Assembly: GCA_945873195.1 (NCBI GenBank)
Contig: CAMCDA010000029.1
Span: 1-32,328, forward strand
Reading direction: 5' to 3'
Origin: Asaia bogorensis
GTDB taxonomy: Bacteria > Pseudomonadota > Alphaproteobacteria > Acetobacterales > Acetobacteraceae
DNA: 32,328 nucleotides
The notes beneath the pieces were generated by a model that ran no database searches, was not told the origin of the DNA, and saw only the letters and a list, made by a program, of their open reading frames with translations. A program made the translations under genes and the position numbers. Positions 22,948 to 32,288 of this stretch are shown in pieces; positions within the stretch are counted from its first letter, which is position 1; each line of letters begins with the position of its first letter.

Positions 22948-24237
22948 ATGGCTGGACTGGATCCGATCGAAACCGCCTCCCGTGACGAAATCGCGGCGTT
23001 GCAGTTGGAACGGCTGCGCTGGACGCTGCACCATGCCTATACGAATGTCGCGCATTACAAGGCGGCGTTCGACGCGGCTGGCGTGCATCCGGACGATTGC
23101 CGGTCACTGAGCGATCTGGCGCGGTTTCCGTTTACCGCGAAGGATGATCTCCGCCGCAACTATCCGTTCGGACTGTTCGCCGTGCCGCGCGAGAAGATCG
23201 TGCGGATTCATGCGTCATCCGGCACGACCGGCAAGCCCACGGTTGTTGGCTATACCGCCGGTGACATCGAGACCTGGGCCACGGTCGCCGCGCGGTCGCT
23301 GTACGCCGCCGGCGCTCGGCAGGGGATGATCCTGCACAACGCCTATGGATATGGGCTGTTCACCGGCGGCCTCGGCGTTCATTACGGTGGGGAACGGTTG
23401 GGCATGAGCGTGGTGCCGATCTCGGGCGGCATGACGGAACGGCAGGTGCAACTGATCTTGGACTTCAAGCCGGAGGTCATCACCGTTACCCCCAGCTATA
23501 TGCTGGCGATCCTGGATGAGTTCCGTCGTCAGGGCATCGATCCGCGCGCGACGTCATTGCGGATTGGCATCTTCGGCGCGGAGCCCTGGACGAACGCGAT
23601 GCGCGCGGAGATCGAGGTCGGCTTCGCGATGGATGCCGTCGACATCTACGGGTTGTCGGAGGTCATCGGCCCCGGCGTCGCCAGCGAATGGGTGGAAACC
23701 AAGGACGGGCTGCATATCTGGGAGGATCATTTCTACCCCGAGGTGATCGACCCCGAGACCGGTGCCGTGCTGCCCGATGGATCGGTGGGCGAACTGGTGT
23801 TCACCTCCCTGACGAAGGAGGGCATGCCCGTCATCCGCTATCGCACCCGCGACCTGACCAGGCTGCTGCCAGGCACCGCGCGGACGATGCGGCGGATGGA
23901 GAAGGTGACGGGCCGGTCGGACGACATGATGATCGTGCGCGGGGTGAACATGTTCCCGACCCAGGTCGAAGAACAGTTGCTGAAGACCGAAGGCCTGACC
24001 GGCCACTATCAAATCATCCTGACCCGGGAAGGCCGGATGGACAACGTGGCGATCCATGTGGAGGCGCGGTCGGATTTCTACCGCCCCGGCGCGATGGCCG
24101 AACCCGAGGCGTCGGTGGTGGCGCGCATCAAGGACACGATCGGCCTGACTACTCGCGTCGTTATCGAACCCCCCGGCACGGTCGAGCGGTCGCAGGGGAA
24201 GGCGAGGCGGGTGATCGACAGGCGACCGAGAGATTAA
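22948..24237 (+). CDS. paaK: Phenylacetate-CoA ligase PaaK
   Basis: This 429-residue cytosolic AMP-forming ligase activates phenylacetate to phenylacetyl-CoA. The adenylate-forming P-loop is HASSGTTGKPTVVGY (SSGTTGKP 90-97). Other marks are HNAYGYGLFTGG, IYGLSEVIGPGVASE, YRTRDLTRLL and GRSDDMMIVRGVNMFPTQ; the C-terminal domain ends with a Lys-containing GKARRV segment. The length is normal. It is the last gene of paaG-paaI-paaK. The ring-epoxidase genes paaABCDE are not in the window, so they lie elsewhere or the cluster serves another arylacetate. Its stop overlaps the convergent glnD end by 4 bp. Confidence 0.95.
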   Translation: MAGLDPIETASRDEIAALQLERLRWTLHHAYTNVAHYKAAFDAAGVHPDDCRSLSDLARFPFTAKDDLRRNYPFGLFAVPREKIVRIHASSGTTGKPTVVGYTAGDIETWATVAARSLYAAGARQGMILHNAYGYGLFTGGLGVHYGGERLGMSVVPISGGMTERQVQLILDFKPEVITVTPSYMLAILDEFRRQGIDPRATSLRIGIFGAEPWTNAMRAEIEVGFAMDAVDIYGLSEVIGPGVASEWVETKDGLHIWEDHFYPEVIDPETGAVLPDGSVGELVFTSLTKEGMPVIRYRTRDLTRLLPGTARTMRRMEKVTGRSDDMMIVRGVNMFPTQVEEQLLKTEGLTGHYQIILTREGRMDNVAIHVEARSDFYRPGAMAEPEASVVARIKDTIGLTTRVVIEPPGTVERSQGKARRVIDRRPRD

Positions 24238-27053
24238 GCGGCCGCGCTCCGCCGCGTGCGCCGCGGCGGCACCACGGTGTCGGCGCTGGTGGGCGCGGTT
24301 TCCTCGGGCGGCGCCAGCGCCTTCAGCAGTGCGTCCCGCAGCAGGTTGAGCTTCCGTTCGTTCTCCACCTTCAACCCGAATACGTCTTTTACATAGAACA
24401 CGTCGACCGCGCGCACGCCGTAGGTGGAGACATGGGCGGACGCGATCTGCACGCCTTGCTCGCTCATGGCGGCGGTCACGTCATGCAGCAGGCCGGGGCG
24501 GTCGCGGCCATTGACCTCGACGACCGTGTATTTGTTGGACGCATGGTTATCGAATACAACGCGCGGCGGCACGTGGATCGCGTTCATCCGTCGTCCCAGC
24601 AGCGCCTTTTGCAGCTTGCGGATTTCCGTGGGCAGGCGGATGCGGCCGGATAGCGCCTGCTCGATCAGCACCGACAGCTTCGCGATGCGGTGCGGCGCGT
24701 CGAAGGTGCCGCCCGCGGCGTCCTGTACCCAGAACGTATCCAGCGCCATGCCGTTGGTCATCGTATGGATGCGCGCATCGACGATCGACGCGCCGGCGAC
24801 AGCCAGCGCCCCGGAAATCTTGCTGAACAGGCCTGGATGGTCGGAGCAATAGACCGTCACCTCGGTCACCGCGCGGGCGGGCAGGGGCTGGGTATCGACG
24901 GTCAGCGGCGCCTGGCGTTGTTCGGCATCCCGCATCAGGCGAGCGTGGCGCGCGTGGGTTTCGGGGTCGAAGGACAGCCAATAGCCGGGATAACCCAGGC
25001 CGCTGAACCATTCGATTTCCTCGGCCGACCATTCGGTCAGCAGGCTTGTCGCCGCCTGGCGCGCGCGTTGGACACGCATGTCGCGCTCGGTTGTGGACAG
25101 GCCACCGGCAAGAACCTCGGCCACGCGGGCGTAGACTTCCCGCAGCAGCGTGGCCTTCCAGCCGTTCCAGACCTTGGGCGACACGGCGCGCATGTCGGCA
25201 ACGGTCAGGATCAGCAGTAGGCGCAGCCGTTCCGGCGACTGGATCGTTTCCGCGAGGTCCATGATCGTCTTCGGATCATCGATGTCGCGCTTGAAGCCGG
25301 TGGCGCTGAGCAGCAGATGATGCAGCACCAGCCAGGAAACGGTTTCGGTTTCCTCAGCGGAAAGACCCAGCGCGGGGCCGACCTGCAACGCCAGATCGGC
25401 GCCGAGGACGGAATGATCGCCGCCCCGGCCCTTGCAGATGTCGTGCAGCACCATCGCCATGTACAGCGACCGCCGCGACTGGACATTGGCGACCAGGTTG
25501 GAGGCTACCGGAGCCACTTCCGCCAGTTCGCCGCGTTCCAGCGTGTTCAGGACGCGCACCGCCTCGATCGTGTGCTCATCGACCGTGAAGATGTGGTAGG
25601 TATCGAACTGCATCTGCCCCACGATGCGGGCCCAGTCGGGCATGAAACGACCCAGGAATCCGGTCTCGTTCATGATGCCGAGCCATTTGGCGCCGTCGGG
25701 TTGGATGGTGTTGGTACGGCGGTCGGGTTCCTTGCCGCAGAGCAGGTCCATGAACAATGTCGCGGCGGCGGGATCGCCACGCAGCGCGATGGCGCGCCGT
25801 TCGTTCTGGATCAGGGATCGCAGCGCCAGCGGATGCAGATCCAGGCTGCGGTCGCGGGCGATGCGCAGGATGCGGAGCATCTGGATCGGTTCGGCGTCGA
25901 AGCCGCGGCCGGTGATCGGCATCAGCTTGCCTTCCGCGAGCACGAAGCCGGCGTCGAGCAGGGCCTTGTCGGTCTCGGCTTCCACCGCAGGCGGGCCGAG
26001 GGCGGAGCGGAGGATCGCCGGTTCGAGGATGCGGGTCAGGCGGGCGATTTCACGGGCGGTGAGGAAATAGTGGCGCATGAAGCGCTCGACCCCGTCCTGC
26101 TTGCCGTGGCGCGTGTAGCCCATGCGGGCGCCGACGACCGGTTGCAGGTCGAAGGTCAGGCGTTCCTCGGCGCGTCCGGCGACGTAGTGCAGATGGAAGC
26201 GGACGGTCCACAGGAACTCCCACGCGCGCCGTCCGTGGCGGGCTTCCTGCTGTGTGAGAATGCCGCCGAGGTCGGCGAGTTCGCCCATGGTCTGCGTGTC
26301 GAAGACGTAGCGGGCGATCCAGTACAGGGTTTGCAGGTCGCGCAGGCCGCCGCGGCCTTCCTTGACGTTGGGTTCCACCATGAACGGGCTGTCGCCATAG
26401 CGACGGTGGCGCGCGGCGCGTTCGGCCTGCTTGGCGGCGATGTAGTCGGCAGCCCCGGCGTCCTTGCAGGCAGCGCGGAAGCTGCTGTGGAAATCGCTGA
26501 ACAGCCCCAGGTCACCGGCGACGTGGCGCGCGTCCAGCAGCGCGGTACGGATCGTGGTGTCCTTGGCGCCCTCGGTCAGGCAATCCTCGATTGACCTTGT
26601 GGCGTGCCCGACCTTCAGCCCCAGATCCCAGAGGAAATAAAGCATGTATTCGACGATCCGCAGCGTATCGGGGGAGGGATCGTCGGCGGTCAGGAACAGC
26701 AGGTCGATATCGCTGAACGGCGCCAGCACGCCGCGGCCATAGCCGCCGGTCGCGGCGATCGCCAGTTCCTCTGGCTCCCCCAGGTCGGCGTCGTTGACCG
26801 CGTGGTCGTACAGCGACGACACGACGCCATCGACCAGCGCGCCCAGCAGCCGGGCAGCTTGCAGGCCGGTGAGCTGTTCCTGCTCGAACGCGTGCTGCAC
26901 ATAGGTCTGGATGCGGGCGAGGTGACGGCGGAACGCGGCCAGTGCGGCCTCACGCGATACGCCGCCCGGTTCGGCCGCGAGTTGCGCCATCGTATCCGTC
27001 AGGATCGACGCGGCGGCCTCGGGCGCACGGGGCAGGGGGATGGGGGTCAGCAT
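24234..27053 (-). CDS. glnD: [Protein-PII] uridylyltransferase/uridylyl-removing enzyme GlnD
   Basis: This 939-residue nitrogen sensor uridylylates PII proteins when glutamine is low and reverses this when it is high. The domains in order are a nucleotidyltransferase with GGYGRGVLAPFSDIDL (103-118), a central PII-UT region (VEPNVKEGRGGLRDLQ, about 227-241), an HD hydrolase domain with VLHDICKGRGGDHS (H537, D538), and two C-terminal ACT domains starting near VTVYCSDHPGLFSKIS and VVEVNGRDRPGLLHDV that sense glutamine. The length and layout are complete. It starts 10 bp after the mutS stop on the same strand, an order common in alphaproteobacteria. PII genes and glnA are not in the window. Confidence 0.96.
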   Translation of the reverse strand: MLTPIPLPRAPEAAASILTDTMAQLAAEPGGVSREAALAAFRRHLARIQTYVQHAFEQEQLTGLQAARLLGALVDGVVSSLYDHAVNDADLGEPEELAIAATGGYGRGVLAPFSDIDLLFLTADDPSPDTLRIVEYMLYFLWDLGLKVGHATRSIEDCLTEGAKDTTIRTALLDARHVAGDLGLFSDFHSSFRAACKDAGAADYIAAKQAERAARHRRYGDSPFMVEPNVKEGRGGLRDLQTLYWIARYVFDTQTMGELADLGGILTQQEARHGRRAWEFLWTVRFHLHYVAGRAEERLTFDLQPVVGARMGYTRHGKQDGVERFMRHYFLTAREIARLTRILEPAILRSALGPPAVEAETDKALLDAGFVLAEGKLMPITGRGFDAEPIQMLRILRIARDRSLDLHPLALRSLIQNERRAIALRGDPAAATLFMDLLCGKEPDRRTNTIQPDGAKWLGIMNETGFLGRFMPDWARIVGQMQFDTYHIFTVDEHTIEAVRVLNTLERGELAEVAPVASNLVANVQSRRSLYMAMVLHDICKGRGGDHSVLGADLALQVGPALGLSAEETETVSWLVLHHLLLSATGFKRDIDDPKTIMDLAETIQSPERLRLLLILTVADMRAVSPKVWNGWKATLLREVYARVAEVLAGGLSTTERDMRVQRARQAATSLLTEWSAEEIEWFSGLGYPGYWLSFDPETHARHARLMRDAEQRQAPLTVDTQPLPARAVTEVTVYCSDHPGLFSKISGALAVAGASIVDARIHTMTNGMALDTFWVQDAAGGTFDAPHRIAKLSVLIEQALSGRIRLPTEIRKLQKALLGRRMNAIHVPPRVVFDNHASNKYTVVEVNGRDRPGLLHDVTAAMSEQGVQIASAHVSTYGVRAVDVFYVKDVFGLKVENERKLNLLRDALLKALAPPEETAPTSADTVVPPRRTRRSAAA

Positions 27054-27063
27054 TTCGGTAATG

Positions 27064-29706
27064 CTACTCGCTCGGATCGCCGACGGGAACAGCTAGAAGC
27101 GCCTTCAGGCGATAGAGCGCGTCCAATGCTTCCCGCGGGGTCATGCGATCGGGATCGAGTTCGGCCAAGGTCGCAAGCAGGGGCTCGGGTTTTTGTTCGG
27201 GCGGTGGTTCGTCGGGCGGTTTCATCGCGGCGGCGAAAAGAGGCAGCGTGCCCAATGGCGCGCCGGATCCCAGCGGACCGCCGTGCTTTTCCAGCGCGGT
27301 CAGCAGCGCGCCCGCCCGCCGGACCACCGGGGCCGGCACACCCGCGAGTTCGGCGACATGCACGCCCCAGGACCGTCCGGCCGATCCCTCGGCGACCTCG
27401 TGCAGGAAAACCACCGTGCCTTTCCATTCCTTCACCCGCATCGTGTGCGGCCGGAGCCGGGGGAGCCGGTCGGCCAGGCCCGCAAGCTCATGGAAATGTG
27501 TGGCGAAAATGGTGCGGCAACGAATGGCCGAGTGCAGGGCCTCCAGCACCGCCCAGGCGATCGCCAGGCCGTCCAGCGTTGCCGTGCCGCGGCCGATTTC
27601 GTCGACCACGACGAGAGATCGCGGGCCGGCCTGGTGCAGGATGGCGGCGGTCTCGGTCATTTCGACCATGAAGGTCGATCGTCCGCGGGCCAGGTCGTCG
27701 GCGGCGCCCACGCGGCTGAACAATCGGTCGACGGCGCCGATATGGGCGGATTCGGCCGGCACCGGCAGGCCCGCCTGGGCGAGGATGACGATCAGGGCGT
27801 TCTGGCGGAGGAAGGTCGATTTGCCGGCCATGTTCGGACCGGTCAGCAGCAGCACCCGCCGGTCGGCGGAGATGTCGCAGTGGTTCGGCACGAAGGCGGC
27901 CTGCCCGGCGATGGCGCTTTCCACCACGGGATGGCGGCCGGCGCGGATCAGGAATTCATCGCCGTCCGTGACGATGGGGCGGGTCCAGGTGCCGGATTCC
28001 GCGAGCCTTGCGGCCGATTGGGTGACATCGAGGAAGGCGAGCGCCTCGGCGCAGGCGGCCAGGGTATCGGCCTCGGCGAGCGCCGCCCGGGTCAGGTGGC
28101 CGAAGATTGTCCGTTCGCGTTCGGCGGCGCGCCCGCCGGCTTCGGTGATTTTCCTGTCGAGTTCGGAGAGTTCCGCCAGGGTGAAGCGGGCGCCGTTTGC
28201 CATGCCCTGGCGGAGCGTCAGTTCGGGGAAGTCGCGCAGTTTCTCGACGGAGGCGGCGGTGGCCTCGATCACATAGCCGAGCTGGGCGTGGTGGCGGATT
28301 TTGAGGGAGGCGACGCCGAAGCGCTGGGCGTAGTCGAGTTGCAGGCTGCTCACGACCCGGCGGCTGTCGTCGCGGAGGGAGCGGTGGGCATCGAGTTCGC
28401 CGTCGAAGCCGGCGCGGATCACGTTGCCGTCATCAAGGCGCGGCGGCACCGGATCGGCCAAGGCATCGGCGAGTTGCCGCTCCAGGTCCGACCCGACCGG
28501 CAGGGCGGCTCGGGCGGCGGTGAGCGTATGGGGCAGGGGGCCGTCCAGCGCCTGGGCTGCTCGGGTCGCGGCCCCCAGCCCGTCGCGCAGGGCGGCGAGG
28601 TCGCGGGGGCCGCCTCGGTTCAGCGACATGCGGCCCAACGCGCGGGCGATGTCGGGGGTGGATCGGAGGGCGGCGCGGAGGGCCGTGGTCGCCTCGGGGT
28701 TCGCCAGCATCCAGGACCAGGCGTCCTGGCGATCGGCGATGGCGATGGGATCGGTCAGCGGGGCGGCGAGCCACCCGGCCAGCATCCGTGCCCCGGCCGG
28801 GGTCAAGGTGCGTTGCAGGGCGGAGATCAGCGTGTGCTGCGCGCCGCCGTCGCGGGAGCGGTGGATTTCCAGGCTGGCCCTGGTGGCGGCATCCATCGCC
28901 AGCACGCCGCGCTCGCCCTGGGGTTCCGGGCGGGACAGGCGGGGCAGGGCGCCGGCCTGTGTCACGCGGACGTAGTCCAGCGCGAGGGCGGCGGCGACTG
29001 CTTCCCCATCCGTGAAGGTGCCGAAGGCGTCCAGGCTGACGGCGCCGAAGGCCTCGGCCATGCGGCGGCGCGCGACCAGAGGCGGGGAGGGGATCTGCAA
29101 CGGCGCGCGTCGGTCGGCCCAGTCGCCCAGGTTCAGGGTTTCGGGGGCAAGGATTTCGGCGGCCTCCAACCGGCCCAACAACGCGGGGAGGTCGGCGAGG
29201 GGCTGGGTGGCGGTCTCGAAGACGCCGGTCGAGACATCCAGCCAGGCGGCGCCGACATGGTCCCGGTCCTGGGCGAGGGCCAGCAGCAGATTGGGGCGGC
29301 CGGCTTCGAGGAGGGTTTCCTCGGTGATCGTGCCGGGGGTCACCAGGCGGACGACGGCGCGCCGGATCGGGGTCTTGGTGCCGGCGGGGCGGGATTTCGG
29401 GTCCTCCATCTGCTCGACGATGGCGACGCGGAAGCCGCGGCGGATCAGGCGGAGGAGATAGGTTTCGGACGCGTGATGCGGGACGCCGCACATCGCGATC
29501 GGCATGCCCGCGTGCTCGCCGCGATGGGACAGCGCGATGTCGAGCGCGGCGGCGGCGGCTTCGGCGTCGGCGAAGAACAGCTCGTAGAAATCGCCCATGC
29601 GGAAGAACAGCAGGGCGTCGGGGTGGTCGGCCTTGGCGGCGAACCATTGCGCCATCGCGGGCGTGGCGCCCTTGGCGTCGGGGATGGGGGAGAGGTCGGC
29701 GGGCAT
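27064..29706 (-). CDS. mutS: DNA mismatch repair protein MutS
   Basis: This 880-residue mismatch-recognition ATPase starts at 29706, giving an N-terminus (MPADLSPIPDAKGATPAM) of normal length. A longer in-frame extension would read through a repeat element and is rejected. The mismatch-binding motif is RMGDFYELF (F40-Y41-E42). The connector, lever and clamp domains follow. The C-terminal ATPase has Walker A in LLLTGPNMAGKSTFLR (about residue 620), VGAADDLARGRSTFMVEM, Walker B VVVDEIGRGTATLDG, and a FATHFHEL switch. It is co-directional with glnD, 10 bp apart. mutL is not in the window. Confidence 0.97.
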   Translation of the reverse strand: MPADLSPIPDAKGATPAMAQWFAAKADHPDALLFFRMGDFYELFFADAEAAAAALDIALSHRGEHAGMPIAMCGVPHHASETYLLRLIRRGFRVAIVEQMEDPKSRPAGTKTPIRRAVVRLVTPGTITEETLLEAGRPNLLLALAQDRDHVGAAWLDVSTGVFETATQPLADLPALLGRLEAAEILAPETLNLGDWADRRAPLQIPSPPLVARRRMAEAFGAVSLDAFGTFTDGEAVAAALALDYVRVTQAGALPRLSRPEPQGERGVLAMDAATRASLEIHRSRDGGAQHTLISALQRTLTPAGARMLAGWLAAPLTDPIAIADRQDAWSWMLANPEATTALRAALRSTPDIARALGRMSLNRGGPRDLAALRDGLGAATRAAQALDGPLPHTLTAARAALPVGSDLERQLADALADPVPPRLDDGNVIRAGFDGELDAHRSLRDDSRRVVSSLQLDYAQRFGVASLKIRHHAQLGYVIEATAASVEKLRDFPELTLRQGMANGARFTLAELSELDRKITEAGGRAAERERTIFGHLTRAALAEADTLAACAEALAFLDVTQSAARLAESGTWTRPIVTDGDEFLIRAGRHPVVESAIAGQAAFVPNHCDISADRRVLLLTGPNMAGKSTFLRQNALIVILAQAGLPVPAESAHIGAVDRLFSRVGAADDLARGRSTFMVEMTETAAILHQAGPRSLVVVDEIGRGTATLDGLAIAWAVLEALHSAIRCRTIFATHFHELAGLADRLPRLRPHTMRVKEWKGTVVFLHEVAEGSAGRSWGVHVAELAGVPAPVVRRAGALLTALEKHGGPLGSGAPLGTLPLFAAAMKPPDEPPPEQKPEPLLATLAELDPDRMTPREALDALYRLKALLAVPVGDPSE

Positions 29707-29796
29707 CGCCGCAGCATACACCGCCCCGTCTGTCCGGGGCAGTGCATGCGGGGTTGTCCGGCGGACAATCGCTCTTGGCCTGCGTGCGGGTCCACC

Positions 29797-29909
29797 CGTC
29801 TTGGCCGGGCTTGACCCGGCCATCGCCAGGGATTCCTCTGATGGAATTTTCACATAATTTCAAACAACTGCGTGCTTGGCGATGGGCGGGTCAAGCCCGC
29901 CCATGACGG
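29797..29909. repeat. 113-bp nested palindromic repeat, copy 3
   Basis: This copy has the same length and arm structure as those at 4781 and 9368, with an AT-richer, divergent centre (TGATGGAATTTTCACATAAT). It sits in the 234-bp gap between the mutS start and the stop of the upstream acylase gene, where it could affect mutS transcription. Confidence 0.85.
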
Positions 29910-29940
29910 GAAGCAGCCAAGTGCGAGCGCCCTGGGGTGG

Positions 29941-32241
29941 TCAGGCCGGTGTCAGGGTGATCCGCAGGGCGGCGGCGGCCTCGATGGCTGGGCGGGTAAA
30001 GACCATCGGCACATAGGCGCCGCTGGCCCAGAGCGGAGCCATGTCGTCGTAGTGCGGTGAGCCGGGGTCACCGGACTGGCCGGGTGTGTTGATGACGCGG
30101 CTCTGGTCCCAGTCTCCGACATCGACGACCATCCGGAATGATGCGCCGACGGTCAGGCGGAAATCGGTGCCGCGATACATCGTGTTCATGGGGGTGGAGC
30201 CGGAGCCGCCGATCGGGAGCTTCCCCACGTCGCGGCCGACGCGGCTGACGCGGGACAGAGGGTGCGCGAAATAGCCGTGGTGCAGCGCGCCCCATTGCCA
30301 CGCGGCGGCATCCGGACCCAACAGCTCGACGCAGGTCGCGTGGGCGGCGGTCAGGGTCTTGGCCAGCAGGGGGGCTGGGACGTCCATTGCCTCCAGCATC
30401 GCCAGCAGGGATTCGTTATCGCCGGGGGCGAGCAGGGGTCGCACCGCGGGATCGGTGGTCACGCGGGAGAGTAGCGCGGGCTTGAGGTGCTTGGTCCACC
30501 AGACCTCGAACAACGCCGCGGCGGGGCTGTTAGCGGCGAGCACGCCGTCCCAGGCGCGGAGCATGGCGGCTTGTTCGCCCGTCACCCCGTCCAGCAGGGC
30601 TTGCACGCGTAGGGCCGGGATCGAAACGATGTCGCATTGCAGCGCCATCGAATCGGCCAGCGTATGGACGGGCTGGCCGTCCAGCACGGCGTGGATGCGG
30701 GTGGAGCGGGAGCGTTCGGACCACTCGAAGCCGATCTTGCGGTCCTGGTAGGGGTAGTTGCCGGGCAGGTTCATTTCGTTGGCGGTGGCGAAGTAGCCCT
30801 TTTCCGGGTTGATCTCGCTGGGCAGGGCGGCGGGAGGGTGGAAGCCAGCCCACTCGTAACGGCCATCGCCGGGGACCGGCATCAGCCCGTCCCAGTTCGG
30901 CCGGCGCGGGGTCTTGCCGACGGCGAACCAGGCGATGTCGCCGTTCAGGTCGGCGCAGATCTGGTTCACGGTGGGGGCGGCCCAGTGCTTCAGCGCCATG
31001 CCGAATTCAAAGGCCGAGGTCGCGTCCATGTAGGCGAGGCGGCCCATATAGGCGGAGGTTCCGGGCTCGGACCACACCGTGCGGACGACATAGGCGCGAT
31101 TGGAGGCGGGGTCCTCATGCACGACGGCACCGTGGCGCGTGAATTTCAACGTCGTCGCCTGCGCGGGGACGCCACGCACCGGGATCGTTTCGGTCACCGA
31201 AGTCATCGTTTCCCAGCCCTCGCCATAGCGATAGCGGTCCGGGTTGGCGGGGTCGGTTTCGTAGACGTACAGATCCTCCTGATCCATCGGGAAGATCGTC
31301 AGGCCGAAGGCCATGTGGTCGTTGTGGCCGATGAAGACGCCCGGCGTCGGCGGCTCGGTCGCGCCGATGATGTTGATGCCCGGGCCGGTCAGGTGAACGA
31401 CATAGCGGACGGAGGGCAGGCGGTATTCGCGATGCGGGTCGCTGGCCAGGATGGGGCGGCCGGTGGCGGTGCGGTCTCCGCCCACGACCCAGTTGTTCGA
31501 CCCTTGGGCGGCCGCGTCCTGATGCACCTGGTCGAAATCGTCGACCTTGGTCCAGGCCCAGGCGTCCTCGGGTTTCGCGGCCAGCCGCTCGGGGGAGATG
31601 TCGGGATCGACCGTGGCGAGCCAGTAGACATCCAGCACCTCCTCGGGGATGTCGACGGGATCGAGGCCTTCCGGGATCGTGGTTTCCCAGGCCGGTTCCA
31701 GGGAGCGGCGGGCGAGGTCGGTGGCGAGCGAGGCGCGGGCGGCGATGCGGGCGCGCAGGACCTCGGAGTCGACGTTGCGGGTCAAGGCATGGGTGCGGAT
31801 GCGGACGACGTCGGAGGCTTGCCACCGGGCGGGGGTGATGCCCATGGCGGCGAATTCGGGGGGGAGGAGGGTGGGATCGGCGTCGGCCATGGTGATGTAG
31901 GCGTTGATGCCGTCCGCGAAGGCCTGGCAGATCGCCTCGGCCTGGGAATGGCCATAGGCGGCCCATTCGGCGGCCATGTCGCCGCGATAGAGGAACAGGC
32001 GGGCGGCGCGGTCCTGGGCGAGGAAGCCTGGGCCATAGTCACCGGCCATCAGGCCAAGGCCGCGCTTGCGCCAGAGGTCGATCTGGAACAGGCGGTCTCG
32101 GGCGATGTTGAAGCCCTGGACGAAGAAGATGTCGCGGAAGGTGGCGGCGCGGATATGCGGGATGCCCCAGCGGTCGACGATGATCTCGGCCGGCTGTTCG
32201 AGGCCGGGGAGGGCGATGGTCTGGCTGGCCACGTCGGTCAT
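29941..32241 (-). CDS. Penicillin acylase family (Ntn-hydrolase) protein
   Basis: This 766-residue N-terminal-nucleophile amidohydrolase is of the type made as one precursor and cut into alpha and beta chains. The alpha-chain start is typical (IIVDRWGIPHIRAATFRD, FVQGFNIARDRLFQID). The autoprocessing site and nucleophile are in AAQGSNNWVVGG (S248), followed by ASDPHREYRLPS and GVFIGHNDHMAFGLT. The C-terminal half includes GYFATANEMN and a late GSGSTPMNT block. Family members hydrolyse penicillins, cephalosporins or N-acyl-homoserine lactones; the substrate is unknown. No signal peptide is seen from the chosen start (32241), unlike classical periplasmic penicillin acylases. Extending upstream only translates a repeat. 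Confidence 0.9.
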   Translation of the reverse strand: MTDVASQTIALPGLEQPAEIIVDRWGIPHIRAATFRDIFFVQGFNIARDRLFQIDLWRKRGLGLMAGDYGPGFLAQDRAARLFLYRGDMAAEWAAYGHSQAEAICQAFADGINAYITMADADPTLLPPEFAAMGITPARWQASDVVRIRTHALTRNVDSEVLRARIAARASLATDLARRSLEPAWETTIPEGLDPVDIPEEVLDVYWLATVDPDISPERLAAKPEDAWAWTKVDDFDQVHQDAAAQGSNNWVVGGDRTATGRPILASDPHREYRLPSVRYVVHLTGPGINIIGATEPPTPGVFIGHNDHMAFGLTIFPMDQEDLYVYETDPANPDRYRYGEGWETMTSVTETIPVRGVPAQATTLKFTRHGAVVHEDPASNRAYVVRTVWSEPGTSAYMGRLAYMDATSAFEFGMALKHWAAPTVNQICADLNGDIAWFAVGKTPRRPNWDGLMPVPGDGRYEWAGFHPPAALPSEINPEKGYFATANEMNLPGNYPYQDRKIGFEWSERSRSTRIHAVLDGQPVHTLADSMALQCDIVSIPALRVQALLDGVTGEQAAMLRAWDGVLAANSPAAALFEVWWTKHLKPALLSRVTTDPAVRPLLAPGDNESLLAMLEAMDVPAPLLAKTLTAAHATCVELLGPDAAAWQWGALHHGYFAHPLSRVSRVGRDVGKLPIGGSGSTPMNTMYRGTDFRLTVGASFRMVVDVGDWDQSRVINTPGQSGDPGSPHYDDMAPLWASGAYVPMVFTRPAIEAAAALRITLTPA

Positions 32242-32288
32242 GCGATCGGTTCGTCCCTGGTTGGGGTGTGGTGTGTTCCCCCTCTCTC

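Noticed and set aside
27193-29814. A very long open frame (over 870 codons) on the plus strand opposite mutS, and a 425-codon one opposite glnD (25317-26594)
   Set aside because: Both lie antisense to unmistakable conserved genes, have Gly/Arg/His-rich compositions typical of shadow frames in GC-rich DNA, and show no recognisable motifs.
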